DNA of 64,000 nucleotides from CAVOHU01 sp963817885 (lineage in GTDB: Bacteria > Acidobacteriota > Vicinamibacteria > Vicinamibacterales > JAKQTR01), in contig CAWFQE010000012.1 of NCBI GenBank assembly GCA_963817885.1, forward strand, positions 62,001-126,000, in the 5' to 3' direction. The position numbers and the translations under genes were made by a program. The notes beneath the pieces are model-generated. The model saw only the letters and a list, made by a program, of their open reading frames with translations, was not told the DNA's origin and did not search any database. Positions 19,391 to 28,247 of the stretch are shown one piece after another (within the stretch, counting starts at the first letter, position 1; each line of letters begins with the position of its first letter).

Positions 19391-20044
19391 ATGAGCAACT
19401 GGCTGACTCGACGGACGCTCAATCAGAAACTGGCGATCCTCGCCGCCCTGCTTGGCGCGGTGGCCCTGCCGGCTTCGCCCTATCGCGGATCGCGCGTGAC
19501 GCTCGACATGAAGGAACTCGCCGCCCTCGTGCAGCGAGACCAGGACCACGTGACGCCGCTCGATCTCGCGTCGTGGATCATCGCGAATCGATCGGATTAC
19601 CGGCTGATCGACCTGCGAACCGACGTCGAGTTCGGGGCCTACCACATCCCCGGCGCCGAGCATGTTTCCGTCGCGGGCCTGCTCGACGCCCAGCTCGGGA
19701 GGCAGGATAAGATTGTGCTCTGTTCGGAGGGCGGCGAGCGCGCGGCGCAAGGCTGGATGTTCCTGAAGGCGATGGGCTACACGGGTGTCTACGTGCTGAG
19801 AGGCGGAATGGCGGGCTGGAGGAGCGACGTGCTCTGGCCGACCCTCCCCTCCGGCGTATCGTCGTCAGACGCCGCGAGCGTCGAGCGATTGAAGTCGATC
19901 AGCGCATTCTTCGGCGGAGCGATCCGGGCGGCTGGCGACGAGAAGATAGCCTCGCAGACGCTGACCCTTCCGAAAGTCGAGGCCCCAGCGTCGATCGCGG
20001 GCCCGGCCAGCCCCGTGGGCCGGAAGAAGAAGGAAGGGTGCTAG
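19391..20044 (+). CDS. membrane-anchored rhodanese-domain protein
   Basis: This is a 217-residue protein with an N-terminal hydrophobic segment (residues about 14-28) and one rhodanese domain. DLRTDVEFGAYHIPGAEHV near residue 76 and the active-site loop CSEGGERA near residue 114 are typical; the cysteine would carry a persulfide. A 60-residue Ala/Pro/Lys-rich tail follows the domain. It begins 3 bases after the YeeE/YedE pair. The anchor suggests it acts at the membrane, handing sulfur between the transporter and the Psr-like reductase. Role is inferred from context; the domain call is firm. Confidence 0.82.
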   Translation: MSNWLTRRTLNQKLAILAALLGAVALPASPYRGSRVTLDMKELAALVQRDQDHVTPLDLASWIIANRSDYRLIDLRTDVEFGAYHIPGAEHVSVAGLLDAQLGRQDKIVLCSEGGERAAQGWMFLKAMGYTGVYVLRGGMAGWRSDVLWPTLPSGVSSSDAASVERLKSISAFFGGAIRAAGDEKIASQTLTLPKVEAPASIAGPASPVGRKKKEGC

Positions 20045-20110
20045 CCCTCTTGCGAGCCATCGGGGAACCTGCTGGCTGACACCCGCGGCGTCGAATGGAG
20101 AGGTACGGTC

Positions 20111-20671
20111 ATGCGAGCAACCGTGTGGTCCTGCCTGCTCGTCTTCTCGATCGCCGGCTCGGCTCAAACCCCCGACAGGCCCGATTTCTCGGGTCGATGG
20201 ATCCTTGTGAAGGCGGAAGGCGTCGACTCGAGGACCGCTCGAGAGATGACGGTTCGCCAAGGGAGCCCGGTGAGCACGACCGCTGGCGGCACGCAGATGA
20301 CGCCTTTCATACGAACCTTCTCGGTCGAACGGCGCTTCGACACCGGCGCCACCGAAACCGATCACTACCAGATTGGGATCTCGGGCGGCGTGGTTCCAGG
20401 CCTTCCCGAACGAGGCGTTACGAGGCCGGCCGCAGAGAACGAACTGACGTGGACGCATATCTCTGCGGCATGGAAGGGCGGCGCGCTCGTGATTTGGACC
20501 GCGAGGTACTCGGGGCCGACAAGGGAATCCGGACCCTTCACCGAACACGAAGAGGACTGGCGCCTCGATTCGGCCGGCAACCTTGTCATCGCCGTCACCG
20601 ACAGGATCTCCAGCTCCGAAACGAGAACCGGCTCTCTCGTGTACCGACGACAGGACGGTGCAGGCCGATAG
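20111..20671 (+). CDS. secreted protein of unknown function
   Basis: The 186-residue protein has a clear signal peptide (residues 1-18, ending GSAQT) followed by PDFSGRWILVKAEG, a pattern seen in many small exported acidobacterial proteins with a lipocalin-like beta fold. The rest is predicted beta-rich with no cysteines in the mature part and no catalytic motif. It is preceded by GGAG about 13 bases before the ATG. Function is unknown. Confidence 0.65.
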   Translation: MRATVWSCLLVFSIAGSAQTPDRPDFSGRWILVKAEGVDSRTAREMTVRQGSPVSTTAGGTQMTPFIRTFSVERRFDTGATETDHYQIGISGGVVPGLPERGVTRPAAENELTWTHISAAWKGGALVIWTARYSGPTRESGPFTEHEEDWRLDSAGNLVIAVTDRISSSETRTGSLVYRRQDGAGR

Positions 20672-20737
20672 CGGTTACCGCACAGTGAGCGCGGCACTCG
20701 ATATGTCCGCCGCTCACGAGGACACGGAGGCCGGCTC

Positions 20738-21587
20738 GTGAAACGACTCCTGACCGGAGTGCTCAACGGCGTGCTGCTGGCGCTGGGAATCCTGTCCGCC
20801 GGGATGGGACTGAAAGGATTCCTGCTGTCGAGCAACTTCATCGACGGCGGCGTGACGGGTGTGTCGATGCTGCTTTCGAAGACGACGGGACTGTCGCTGG
20901 CGTTGCTCCTGCCCCTGGTGAATCTCCCGTTCGTGGCCGTGGGCTGGCACCAGTTGGGTCGTGCCTTCGCCCTTCGAAGCGTACTTGGCATCGCCGGTCT
21001 TGCGCTTGCCCTCGTGTTCGTTCCCTACCCCGACGTGACGCCGGATCTGGTGCTGACCGCGGTGTTTGGCGGGTTCTTCCTCGGAGCGGGGATCGGGCTC
21101 GCCATCCGCGGCGGCGCCGTGCTCGACGGGACCGAGATCGCGGCGCTGCTCATCAGCAAGCGCGTCGCCATCCTCAAGGTGGGCGACGTCATTCTCGGAT
21201 TCAATGCCGTGCTGTTCCTGGCGGCCCTGTCCGTGCTGGGCGTCGACGCCGCGCTGTACCTCGATCCTGACCTACGTCGCCGCGTCCAGGACGCTCGACT
21301 TCGTGATCCACGGCATCGACGAGTTCACGGCGATCACGATCGTTTCGGATGGCAATGCCACGATTCGCGATCGGATCGTCGGCGAGCTGGCCCGCGGCGT
21401 GACCGTCTACAAGGGGTATGGCGGGAAGAGCGGCGCCGAAAAGGACATCCTCTACTGTGTCGTGACGCGGCTCGAGATCGGGCGGGTCAAGGCCATCATC
21501 CGGGACGTCGATTCGAACGCGTTCGTGGTCTACCACCCGTTGGCGGGCGCCGAAGGCAGCATGGTTCGACGGACCATCCTGCACTGA
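20738..21587 (+). CDS. YitT-family membrane protein, frame broken once
   Basis: Two overlapping frames join into a 282-residue YitT protein: an N-terminal DUF161 region with five to six helices (for example FIDGGVTGVSMLL near residue 38) and a C-terminal cytosolic DUF2179 domain (FVIHGIDEFTAITIVSDGN). The join needs removal of one base in TACC at 21257-21260, after which YSILTYVAAS reads across. The GTG start at 20738 follows GGAGG. Family members are common but poorly understood; some have been linked to small-molecule or regulatory functions. The single extra base has the same sign as all other indels in this window, so an error is suspected. Confidence 0.75.
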
Positions 21588-21675
21588 GCGGCCGAAGACC
21601 TCGGAGCCTTCAGCCGGCAAAACACCTCCGACCCTTCACTCCGGCTTGCCGCTGGTCGATTTCGACGCGGCTCGC

Positions 21676-24454
21676 TCACTCCCAGATCGGCAGCACGCAG
21701 CGCGGGCTGCGTCGGGCGAGCAGCGCGTCGAAGTCGCGCACCGAGTCGCGCATGACCGGCGACGTCGAAGGGTGACAGGTCAGGCACGCCCCCACGCGCA
21801 GGATCCGGCGTTGTTCCTCCGCGGTGAACGGCCGGACGTCGTCCCGGGTCGAGACCATGCCACCGCGAGTCTTCAGGAACGGAATCCACGCGCCAGCCGG
21901 CAGGTTGTCCTCGGCCATCGACTTGGATGACGCAGTGAAAATCCATCGCCCACCCGCGGCGCCCGGCTCGTAGCGCAGCGTGCCACGCCCATATCCGAGC
22001 GCGACCGGGTCGCTATGGCACGACTCGCAGGAGCGCACCTCACGCCGGGTTGTGTGAGGTTCGACGCGCGCGTAGAGGCGCCGGAAGACCACGTCGGATG
22101 GGTACCCCGGCTCGCGACTGCGATCGATCGTGAGGATCATGCCCGGCACGAACGTCTCGATGACTTCCCGAGGCGCGCCGGACGGCGTCGAGACGCGCCG
22201 AACGCCAAGCGTCGGCAGGTCGGCGGCAAACGCTCCAGCCTTCTCAACCCAGGCTCCCATGACGTCGGCGTCGGCGATCCAGTCGTAGGCGCGCGCCGCA
22301 GGGTCGAACGCGGTGTGGCAGGTCGGGCACCGCGGCGCCCACGCGGTGTGGCAGCTGCCACACGACAGCCTGAGGTGGCCTTTGCCTTCGACGCACACGG
22401 CGACCGCCGGCTTGACCTCTCTCATCTCGCCGGTGCGCTTGCGCACGAGGCGTGGCGCTCCAGCCGCGTCGACTACCATATTGACCAGCACCTCGCCCGT
22501 AGCCGCCCGGACGAACCGGCTGGCGGCAGGGCCGGGCCAGCCGCGCAGGGCCACGATGCGGCGGGACTCGGGATCGATGCCGGCCGCAGCGACGACTGGC
22601 AGCGTAGTGCCGGGAAGCGCGTGGCAGTCCTGACACGTCGATCTTCACCTGCTCGCTCTTGCGCCCGTGGGCCACGCCATCGCCCATCACCTCGAGCGAG
22701 GTGTGGCAGTCGATGCAATCCAGCCCGCGCTGCTGGTGGATGTCGGGCACGACGCGCTCGAACACCCGCTCGTCCTCGAGCGTGCGGAACCGCGATGGCG
22801 ACAGGGCGGATGAGCCGCCGGCGCTGGAGGGAGGCTGATACAGCTCCTGCCATCCCTCGTAATTCGTCGAGATACGGCCCGAGCGGCTATGACAACCGAA
22901 ACATTGCGCATTGCCGATCTCGAGCGAGAGGGCCGGATGCACCGTGGGGGCCTCCGGGGCCTCGCGCGTCTTCTGAGCCTCGTAGCGGACCAGCGCCTCC
23001 CTCGCCTCCTGGCTGTACACGAGGTGGCAGGCGTTGCAGCCCCCGCCGCGCGATCGCTCGTCGTTCGGGCCGAGCGCGATCTTTGCCGCACCGATGTGGC
23101 ACGACGCGCACAGTTGCCGAAGGTGGGTGTCCGCGGCCGACTGCCTGAGGCTTTCGACCCTGGGCGGTTCGGTTGTGGCCATCCGTGCGGTCTCTCCGAA
23201 CACCGCGCGATCGACGCTCACGATCCCGCTCATCGTGGTCATGACCGACCGCTCGACGCGCGGGATGATCGGCGCGTGGCACACCGACTGCCCGCAACGC
23301 CGCACCGCGTTCGCCAGGTTGCCCGCGATGAGATCCATCCCCCGGTGTGCGCGATCCTTGTCGATCGTGAACACGTCGCCGCCGTGGCACGACGCACACC
23401 CGACCGCCTCGGGGCGATGAGCGTTGCCGAGGCCGGTGACAGCACGGTGGCAGATCAGGCATCCCTCGGGCCGTCCCAGCACCACTGGAAGCACGGCAGG
23501 AACCGGCGTCGCGGCGCCTGCCCCGAATCGCGTGATCAACCCGACGCGAAGGTTGCCCGACCCGGCAGGCCAGCCGGGCTTCCACGCCCAGCTCTCGCCC
23601 CGGAGAAACCCGCCCACGCCGCACACGGCCAGGTAGCCGGCTGCCAGCGCCAGCAGCGCGGCCTTCGTCATCGCCGCACCGGTCGGGCGAAGCACTCGAA
23701 CGGCATACAGGGCTCCGACAACCGCAGCACCCGCCACGACGACGAGAAGCGGCCGGCTCGCCCAGTGCAGGATTTCCTGCAGGCCCAGGAAATACCACGG
23801 TCCCTTGACGATGGGATCGAGTCCGTCGTGCAGGCCGGGTGACAGGAAGAGCGAGAGGCCGCAGGTGACGACCGTGACGGCCACCATGGAGGTCGTGCGC
23901 GGCCACACTCGTCGTGAGTGCTCGATGAGAAACAGCCATACCGCGATGGTCGCGGTGGCCGCGTGCTGGACGTAGATCAGGTCGAGGCGCTCACCGGAGC
24001 CGAACACCATCGTGGCCACCAGCGGCCCCAGGACCGGCACTTGCGAGGTGACGCCGATGAGGATCCGAAGAGCCTGGCGTCCCTCTTCGTCGCCGCGCAG
24101 CATGAAACCCGAGAGCATGATGAACAGGAGCAGCGGCACGGTCAGCGTGAGCCGCACCCACACGCCCCGGCCGACGCGCTGCTCGGTCCGCGCCCGCAGG
24201 TGGTCCCAGACGTGGAGCAGGGTCAGGACCAGGCAGAGCTGGCCGGCCCAGTAGTGGATGTTGCGAAAGAAGGCTCCCGCCGGGTTGGCGAGCAGGAGGG
24301 CGGCTACCGATCCGTACGCGTCCTTCGAATCGTAGGGTACGGCCACGACCACGCCGGCAATCGCGGCCACGACGAAGGAAGCCGCTGCGAATTCGCCGAG
24401 GGTGCCCCATCGAAACGCGAGGACCGCGGCGGGCTCGCGGACATCAGGTCGCAC
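21676..24454 (-). CDS. cytochrome b fused to dodecahaem cytochrome c, frame broken once
   Basis: This 925-residue product joins a bc-complex cytochrome b to a multihaem c domain. The first 300 residues hold four N-terminal helices with haem histidines (NIHYWAG, LHVWDHL, YVQHAAT, FLIEHSR), then a subunit IV-like part starting GPWYFLGLQEILHW. The C-terminal part carries eleven CXXCH sites and one CX4CH (CGQSVCH). The frame shifts once near 22630-22640; deleting one G restores IDCQDCHALPG, itself a haem site. I start at GTG 24454, which overlaps the Rieske gene end. The product would pass electrons from quinol through the Rieske protein to a periplasmic haem wire. The long alternative upstream start overlaps Rieske coding sequence and is rejected. 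Confidence 0.8.
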
Positions 24455-24893
24455 GGGCGATCCATCCGCCGGAGGCCGGATCCGGTTCGATCCGAAGGGG
24501 CTGGAGCGGCCGGGCCGCGGGACCCGCCGACACCGTTCCGTCGGCCCGGAAGCGCGATCCGTGACACGGGCAGACGGCTTCCTCGCCGACAATGCGGTCG
24601 ATTCGGCATCCCAGGTGGGTACAGCGTCCGGAGAAGACGCGGAGGGTGCCGTTGTCTTCGCGGTGGACGATGGCAGACGCGACGACGGACAGACCGGCGG
24701 GAACGTCGGGCGGGATGGTGACCGACTGGGGCACGCTCATGGTTTCCACGCGGCGGAGCATGGCGACGAGCGAGCCGATGAGCGGCAGGCTCATTCCAAG
24801 CGCGACAAGGCGCTTGAGCACGATTCGGCGCGAGCGGCCATCCCGCCGAAGAGGAGCCCGGGCAAGCGGGCCAGGCTGAGTCGCGTCGGCCAT
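24444..24893 (-). CDS. Rieske [2Fe-2S] protein of a bc-type complex
   Basis: The 149-residue protein has an N-terminal membrane anchor (VLKRLVALGMSLPLIGSLVA) and the Rieske cluster motifs CTHLGC and CPCHGSRF, about 14 residues apart, each supplying one Cys and one His. It is the first gene of the operon and its stop overlaps the cytochrome b start. The pair forms the core of a quinol-oxidising complex. The fused multihaem protein replaces the usual cytochrome c1 or f. Confidence 0.88.
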   Translation of the reverse strand: MADATQPGPLARAPLRRDGRSRRIVLKRLVALGMSLPLIGSLVAMLRRVETMSVPQSVTIPPDVPAGLSVVASAIVHREDNGTLRVFSGRCTHLGCRIDRIVGEEAVCPCHGSRFRADGTVSAGPAARPLQPLRIEPDPASGGWIARAT

Positions 24894-25102
24894 CGCTGAA
24901 TTCTACCCCGGGTGGTGATGGAGCCGGTCGGGGACGTTCGAGCGTACCTGCGCAAGCGATCGGGCTTTTCGCCGCAGAGCGGACAGCAGGGCAGAAGCCG
25001 GGCTATCATAACAGGCCCCTTCCGTGCAGACGGGGGCACATGATGCCGATACTCCTGGGAGATCCCGCATGGGATCCGGAAAGTGCAGCCGAGGGCAATC
25101 GC

Positions 25103-25636
25103 ATGACGCAGTATGAAACCATGTCGCGCGAGGAACTCCTTGACGCCCTGAAGGCGTTCGCCAAGAACTGGCTGGCGCACGATGGGTGCTGGTTCCTTGC
25201 AGCGGAGGAGCGCCTGGGGCTCGATGCCGCGATCGAGCTCGACGCCGCAGCCTGGAAGCGATTCGCGGTGGCCGAGGCGCGACGGCTGATCGAGCTGTTC
25301 GGAGTCCCGCACGGCGGGGGCCTGCAGGCGCTGAAGCGCGGGCTGTCCCTGCGGATGTATGCCCTGCTCAACGAGCAGCATATCGACTGGGCCGACAGTT
25401 CCCGGACGCTGCGCCTCGTCATCGACGGGTGCCGGGTCCAGGACACCAGGCGCCGGAAGGGTCTTCCCGATTTTCCCTGTCGCCCGGTTGGAGATGTCGA
25501 GTTCACCTCGTTCGCGACGACGATCGATTCGCGCATCGTGACGCACTGCGTCAACTGCCCGCCTGACGCCAACGCGAGCGGCGCGTGCACGTGGGAGTTC
25601 ACGCTCGGCAATGGCGGTCCGGTGTCCCAAGGGTGA
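25103..25636 (+). CDS. DUF6125-like protein
   Basis: This roughly 177-residue cytoplasmic protein has NWLAHDGCWFLAAEE near residue 20 and a cysteine-rich C-terminal part (GCRVQDTRRRKGLPDFPCRP, then CVNCPP). That combination matches the DUF6125 family, related to L-2-amino-thiazoline-4-carboxylate hydrolase-like proteins. The cysteines could bind a metal or cluster. I prefer ATG 25103; an ATG at 25040 adds 21 residues without a ribosome site, and 25124 is also possible. It is divergent from the Rieske gene. No biochemical role is known to me for close relatives. Confidence 0.65.
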   Translation: MTQYETMSREELLDALKAFAKNWLAHDGCWFLAAEERLGLDAAIELDAAAWKRFAVAEARRLIELFGVPHGGGLQALKRGLSLRMYALLNEQHIDWADSSRTLRLVIDGCRVQDTRRRKGLPDFPCRPVGDVEFTSFATTIDSRIVTHCVNCPPDANASGACTWEFTLGNGGPVSQG

Positions 25637-27179
25637 TGGCGGCCGCCGAGGCTGACCTGATCCCGGGGCTCCTGATCGATCGTGAGCCCGGGCACGCGGG
25701 CTGAAGCCCACGTGCTCCATCCCCGGCGTGTACTCGACTGAACCGAGCGCCGGGCTTAGGTCCGATCGATCGGATGCCAGAGCGCCACGCGGCGCCCGGC
25801 GGGCCTTTTGCGGCTGAGGGCGCAGTCCGTCTCGCCCACACGAGCATCAGCGTCAGGCCGACCAGCGTCAGGCTGGTCGCCAGCCCCGCCCAGAGGCCCT
25901 GCACGCCCCACCCCCACCAGAAGCAGGCCGCATAGCCCAGCGGCAGGCCGATCGCCCAGTGGCCGGCGAGATTGACGACCATCGGGATCCGGGTCTCGCC
26001 GCTGCCGCGCAGGATGCCGGTGGAGATCGTCTGAGTGCCGTCGAACATCAGGCAGATCCCCGCGATGGTCAGCAGCGAGGGCCCGAGGCTCAGGACCGCG
26101 GCGTCGCGCGTGAAGGCGGCGACCAGGGAACGGCCGGCTGTGAGGAAGACGAGCGCGGCCAGGCCGGTTGAGACTGCGCCAAGCGCCAGCGCCGTCCAGC
26201 CCGCGCGCCGTGCCCCGTCCGGGTCGACGCGGCCCACGGCCTGTCCCACCCGCACGGCTCCCGCGGAGTTCAAGCCGAGCGGGATCATGAAGGCGACCGA
26301 CCAGAGGTTGAGCGCGATCTGGTGGGCTGCCAGCGCCGCCGGCGCCAGCCGGCTCACCAGGGCTGTCGCGACGGCGAACACGCCGACCTCGAAGCTCAAT
26401 TGAAACGACGCGGGCACCCCCAGCTCGAGCATCCGCCGGATTCCCGGCCAGTCGATCCGCCTGGGCGTTCGTGCCAGGCCCGTATCCTGCCGCCGTTCTC
26501 GCATCCTGATCGCGAGCCACAGCACCGCCACCAGGTAGATGCGCGAGAGCAGCGTCGCCCATCCCGTGCCAACGCCCCCGAGCGTCGGCAACCCGAACCG
26601 GCCGTGAACCAGGCTCCAGCCGACGGCCGCGTTGACGATGTTGGCGGACAGCAGGGCGATCGTGATCGGGCGGACGACGTTCATCGCCTGGAGGTACCGG
26701 CGGAAGACCGTGTAGAGGAGCAGCGGGGGCACGCTCAGCAGAATCGTGCGCAGATAAGGCACGACCAGCGAGGCGACCTCCGGCGCCAGGTTCCAGGACG
26801 ACATCGAGAGCGTGACGGCGTACAGCATCCCCATCAGCGGGAGGCTGACGAGCAGGGCGAGGTACACCCCCTGGTGGAGCCAGTGATGGCACCGATCGAT
26901 CCGTCCTGCACCATAGGACTGCGCCACCAGGGTGTCGAGCCCGAGGAGCAGGCCCATGCCGAAGATGCCGAACGCGAGGAACACGATGCTGCCCAGGCCG
27001 ACTGCGCCGATGGCCGCCGGGCCCAGGGGGCCGACGATCAGCGTATCGACCAGGCCCATCATGCTCCAGCCGATCTCGGCGAGCACGACGGGAACGGCCA
27101 GCGTGGCCATGGGGCGCAGTTCCGCTTTCAGCGCGGCATACATCCTTTCATCTTGTCGTACGGTCTGTCGTGGTGTCAT
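25599..27179 (-). CDS. MATE-family multidrug/Na+ exporter
   Basis: This is a twelve-helix MatE protein: PVVLAEIGWSMMGLVDTLIV near residue 30 begins the first repeat and the second starts near residue 240 (ELGVPASFQLSFEVGVFAVA). The frame runs to 25599 (526 residues), but after about residue 455 the sequence stops looking like MATE. In another frame the tail would continue LSRKRPAGRRVALWHPIDRT and stop at 25756, a normal MATE end of about 470 residues. The extra in-frame tail is translated from a dispersed palindromic repeat (25660-25735), so I think the true stop is near 25756 and an indel lies near 25830-25840. Family call is firm. Confidence 0.8.
   Translation of the reverse strand: MTPRQTVRQDERMYAALKAELRPMATLAVPVVLAEIGWSMMGLVDTLIVGPLGPAAIGAVGLGSIVFLAFGIFGMGLLLGLDTLVAQSYGAGRIDRCHHWLHQGVYLALLVSLPLMGMLYAVTLSMSSWNLAPEVASLVVPYLRTILLSVPPLLLYTVFRRYLQAMNVVRPITIALLSANIVNAAVGWSLVHGRFGLPTLGGVGTGWATLLSRIYLVAVLWLAIRMRERRQDTGLARTPRRIDWPGIRRMLELGVPASFQLSFEVGVFAVATALVSRLAPAALAAHQIALNLWSVAFMIPLGLNSAGAVRVGQAVGRVDPDGARRAGWTALALGAVSTGLAALVFLTAGRSLVAAFTRDAAVLSLGPSLLTIAGICLMFDGTQTISTGILRGSGETRIPMVVNLAGHWAIGLPLGYAACFWWGWGVQGLWAGLATSLTLVGLTLMLVWARRTAPSAAKGPPGAAWRSGIRSIGPKPGARFSRVHAGDGARGLQPACPGSRSIRSPGIRSASAAAITLGTPDRHCRA
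25660..25735. repeat. dispersed REP-like palindromic element, copy 1
   Basis: Two adjacent inverted repeats are visible: one built on CCCGGGGCTC and GAGCCCGGG, the second on CACGCGGGCTGAAGCCCACGTG. The same two modules occur in the opposite orientation at 42425-42485, and the first alone at 38548-38592. It lies downstream of convergent genes, where such elements often act as transcription terminators or mRNA 3'-end stabilisers. Confidence 0.75.
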
Positions 27180-27324
27180 CTCGTCGCGCCGATACGGTCA
27201 TGGGCCAGCTCGCTTCATCCCCGCTTCATCCCCGATGGAGACGCCATGTGCGGGTCGCGGTAGAATGACGCGGGCGCCGGCGACAACGGGTCGGGGCGCG
27301 CGTACCCTCGGGGGGAGAACCTTC

Positions 27325-28224
27325 GTGTCGAAACTGCCCGCGTATCTCGGCGTGATTCGAGCTCCGTTCCTGCTGTTGCCGGTCACGCTGGTTGCCGCCG
27401 GTGCGGCTGCGGCCGCGTACGACGAAAGCGTGGTGGCCTCGCGGGCCCTGCTGGCGCTGGTCGGATTGATGGCCCTTCATGCCTCGGTCAATGCGCTCAA
27501 CGAGGCGAGCGACATGCGCACCGGGATCGACCAGCACACCATTCGCACGCCGTTCAGCGGCGGCAGCGGCACGCTGCCCTCGGGCGCGCTCACCACGCGC
27601 GCCGCGTTCCTGACCGGACTGGCAGGAGCCGGAATCGGTCTGTGCGTCGGGTTGTGGCTCCTCACGCGCATCGGCTGGCCGCTGGTGCCGATCATGGTGA
27701 TCGGCGGCCTGGGCGTGCTCGGATATACGAACGTGCTGGCGCGAATCGGCCTGGGCGAATTCTTCGCGGGGCTTGGGCTCGGTGCGCTGCCGGTGGTGGG
27801 CACGGCGCTCGTTCAGCGGGGGCAGATCGGGCCCGCCGCCTGGATGGCCGCTGCGCCGGCCTTCTTCATGACGTTCAATCTTCTCCTGCTGAACGAGTTC
27901 CCGGACGAGGCGGCTGACCGGACCGGCGGGCGCCGGAACCTGGTCCTGCTGTTCGGCCGCCGTGCGGCAGCGCTGATCTACGCGCTGGCGGCGATCGCGA
28001 CGCCCGCCTCCATCATCGCGGCCGTCTTCATCGGCGCGTTTCCGCCGCTGGCGCTCATCGCCGTGCTGCCCTTCAAGTTCTGCTTTCCCGCCGTGCGATG
28101 GGCGTTCGTCAAGCCCCGCGAGCCCGTATCCATTCCGAGCCTGGCGGGCAATGTCAGCTGGAACCTCGCCACCAACACCACGCTGGCCATTGCACTGGCC
28201 GTGGCCAACTGGTTGAGATTGTAG
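27325..28224 (+). CDS. UbiA/MenA-family prenyltransferase
   Basis: The 299-residue integral membrane protein has about eight helices and both aspartate-rich motifs of the UbiA superfamily: NALNEASDMRTGID near residue 55 and NEFPDEAADRTGGRR near residue 191. Its spacing and sequence are closest to 1,4-dihydroxy-2-naphthoate polyprenyltransferases (MenA), which make demethylmenaquinone. GTG 27325 is chosen because GGGGGAGAAC precedes it by 5 bases; the frame is open far upstream but overlaps the divergent MATE gene. The next two genes encode a RegB/RegA system that senses quinone redox state, a sensible neighbour. The exact substrate is not proven. Confidence 0.72.
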   Translation: MSKLPAYLGVIRAPFLLLPVTLVAAGAAAAAYDESVVASRALLALVGLMALHASVNALNEASDMRTGIDQHTIRTPFSGGSGTLPSGALTTRAAFLTGLAGAGIGLCVGLWLLTRIGWPLVPIMVIGGLGVLGYTNVLARIGLGEFFAGLGLGALPVVGTALVQRGQIGPAAWMAAAPAFFMTFNLLLLNEFPDEAADRTGGRRNLVLLFGRRAAALIYALAAIATPASIIAAVFIGAFPPLALIAVLPFKFCFPAVRWAFVKPREPVSIPSLAGNVSWNLATNTTLAIALAVANWLRL

Positions 28225-28247
28225 GCGCCCCGACCGGTCGAAAGGCC

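Noticed and set aside
24454..24592. Earlier in-frame start for the cytochrome b fusion
   Set aside because: The extension lies inside Rieske coding sequence and is Arg/Pro-rich. GTG 24454 at the overlap fits coupled translation.
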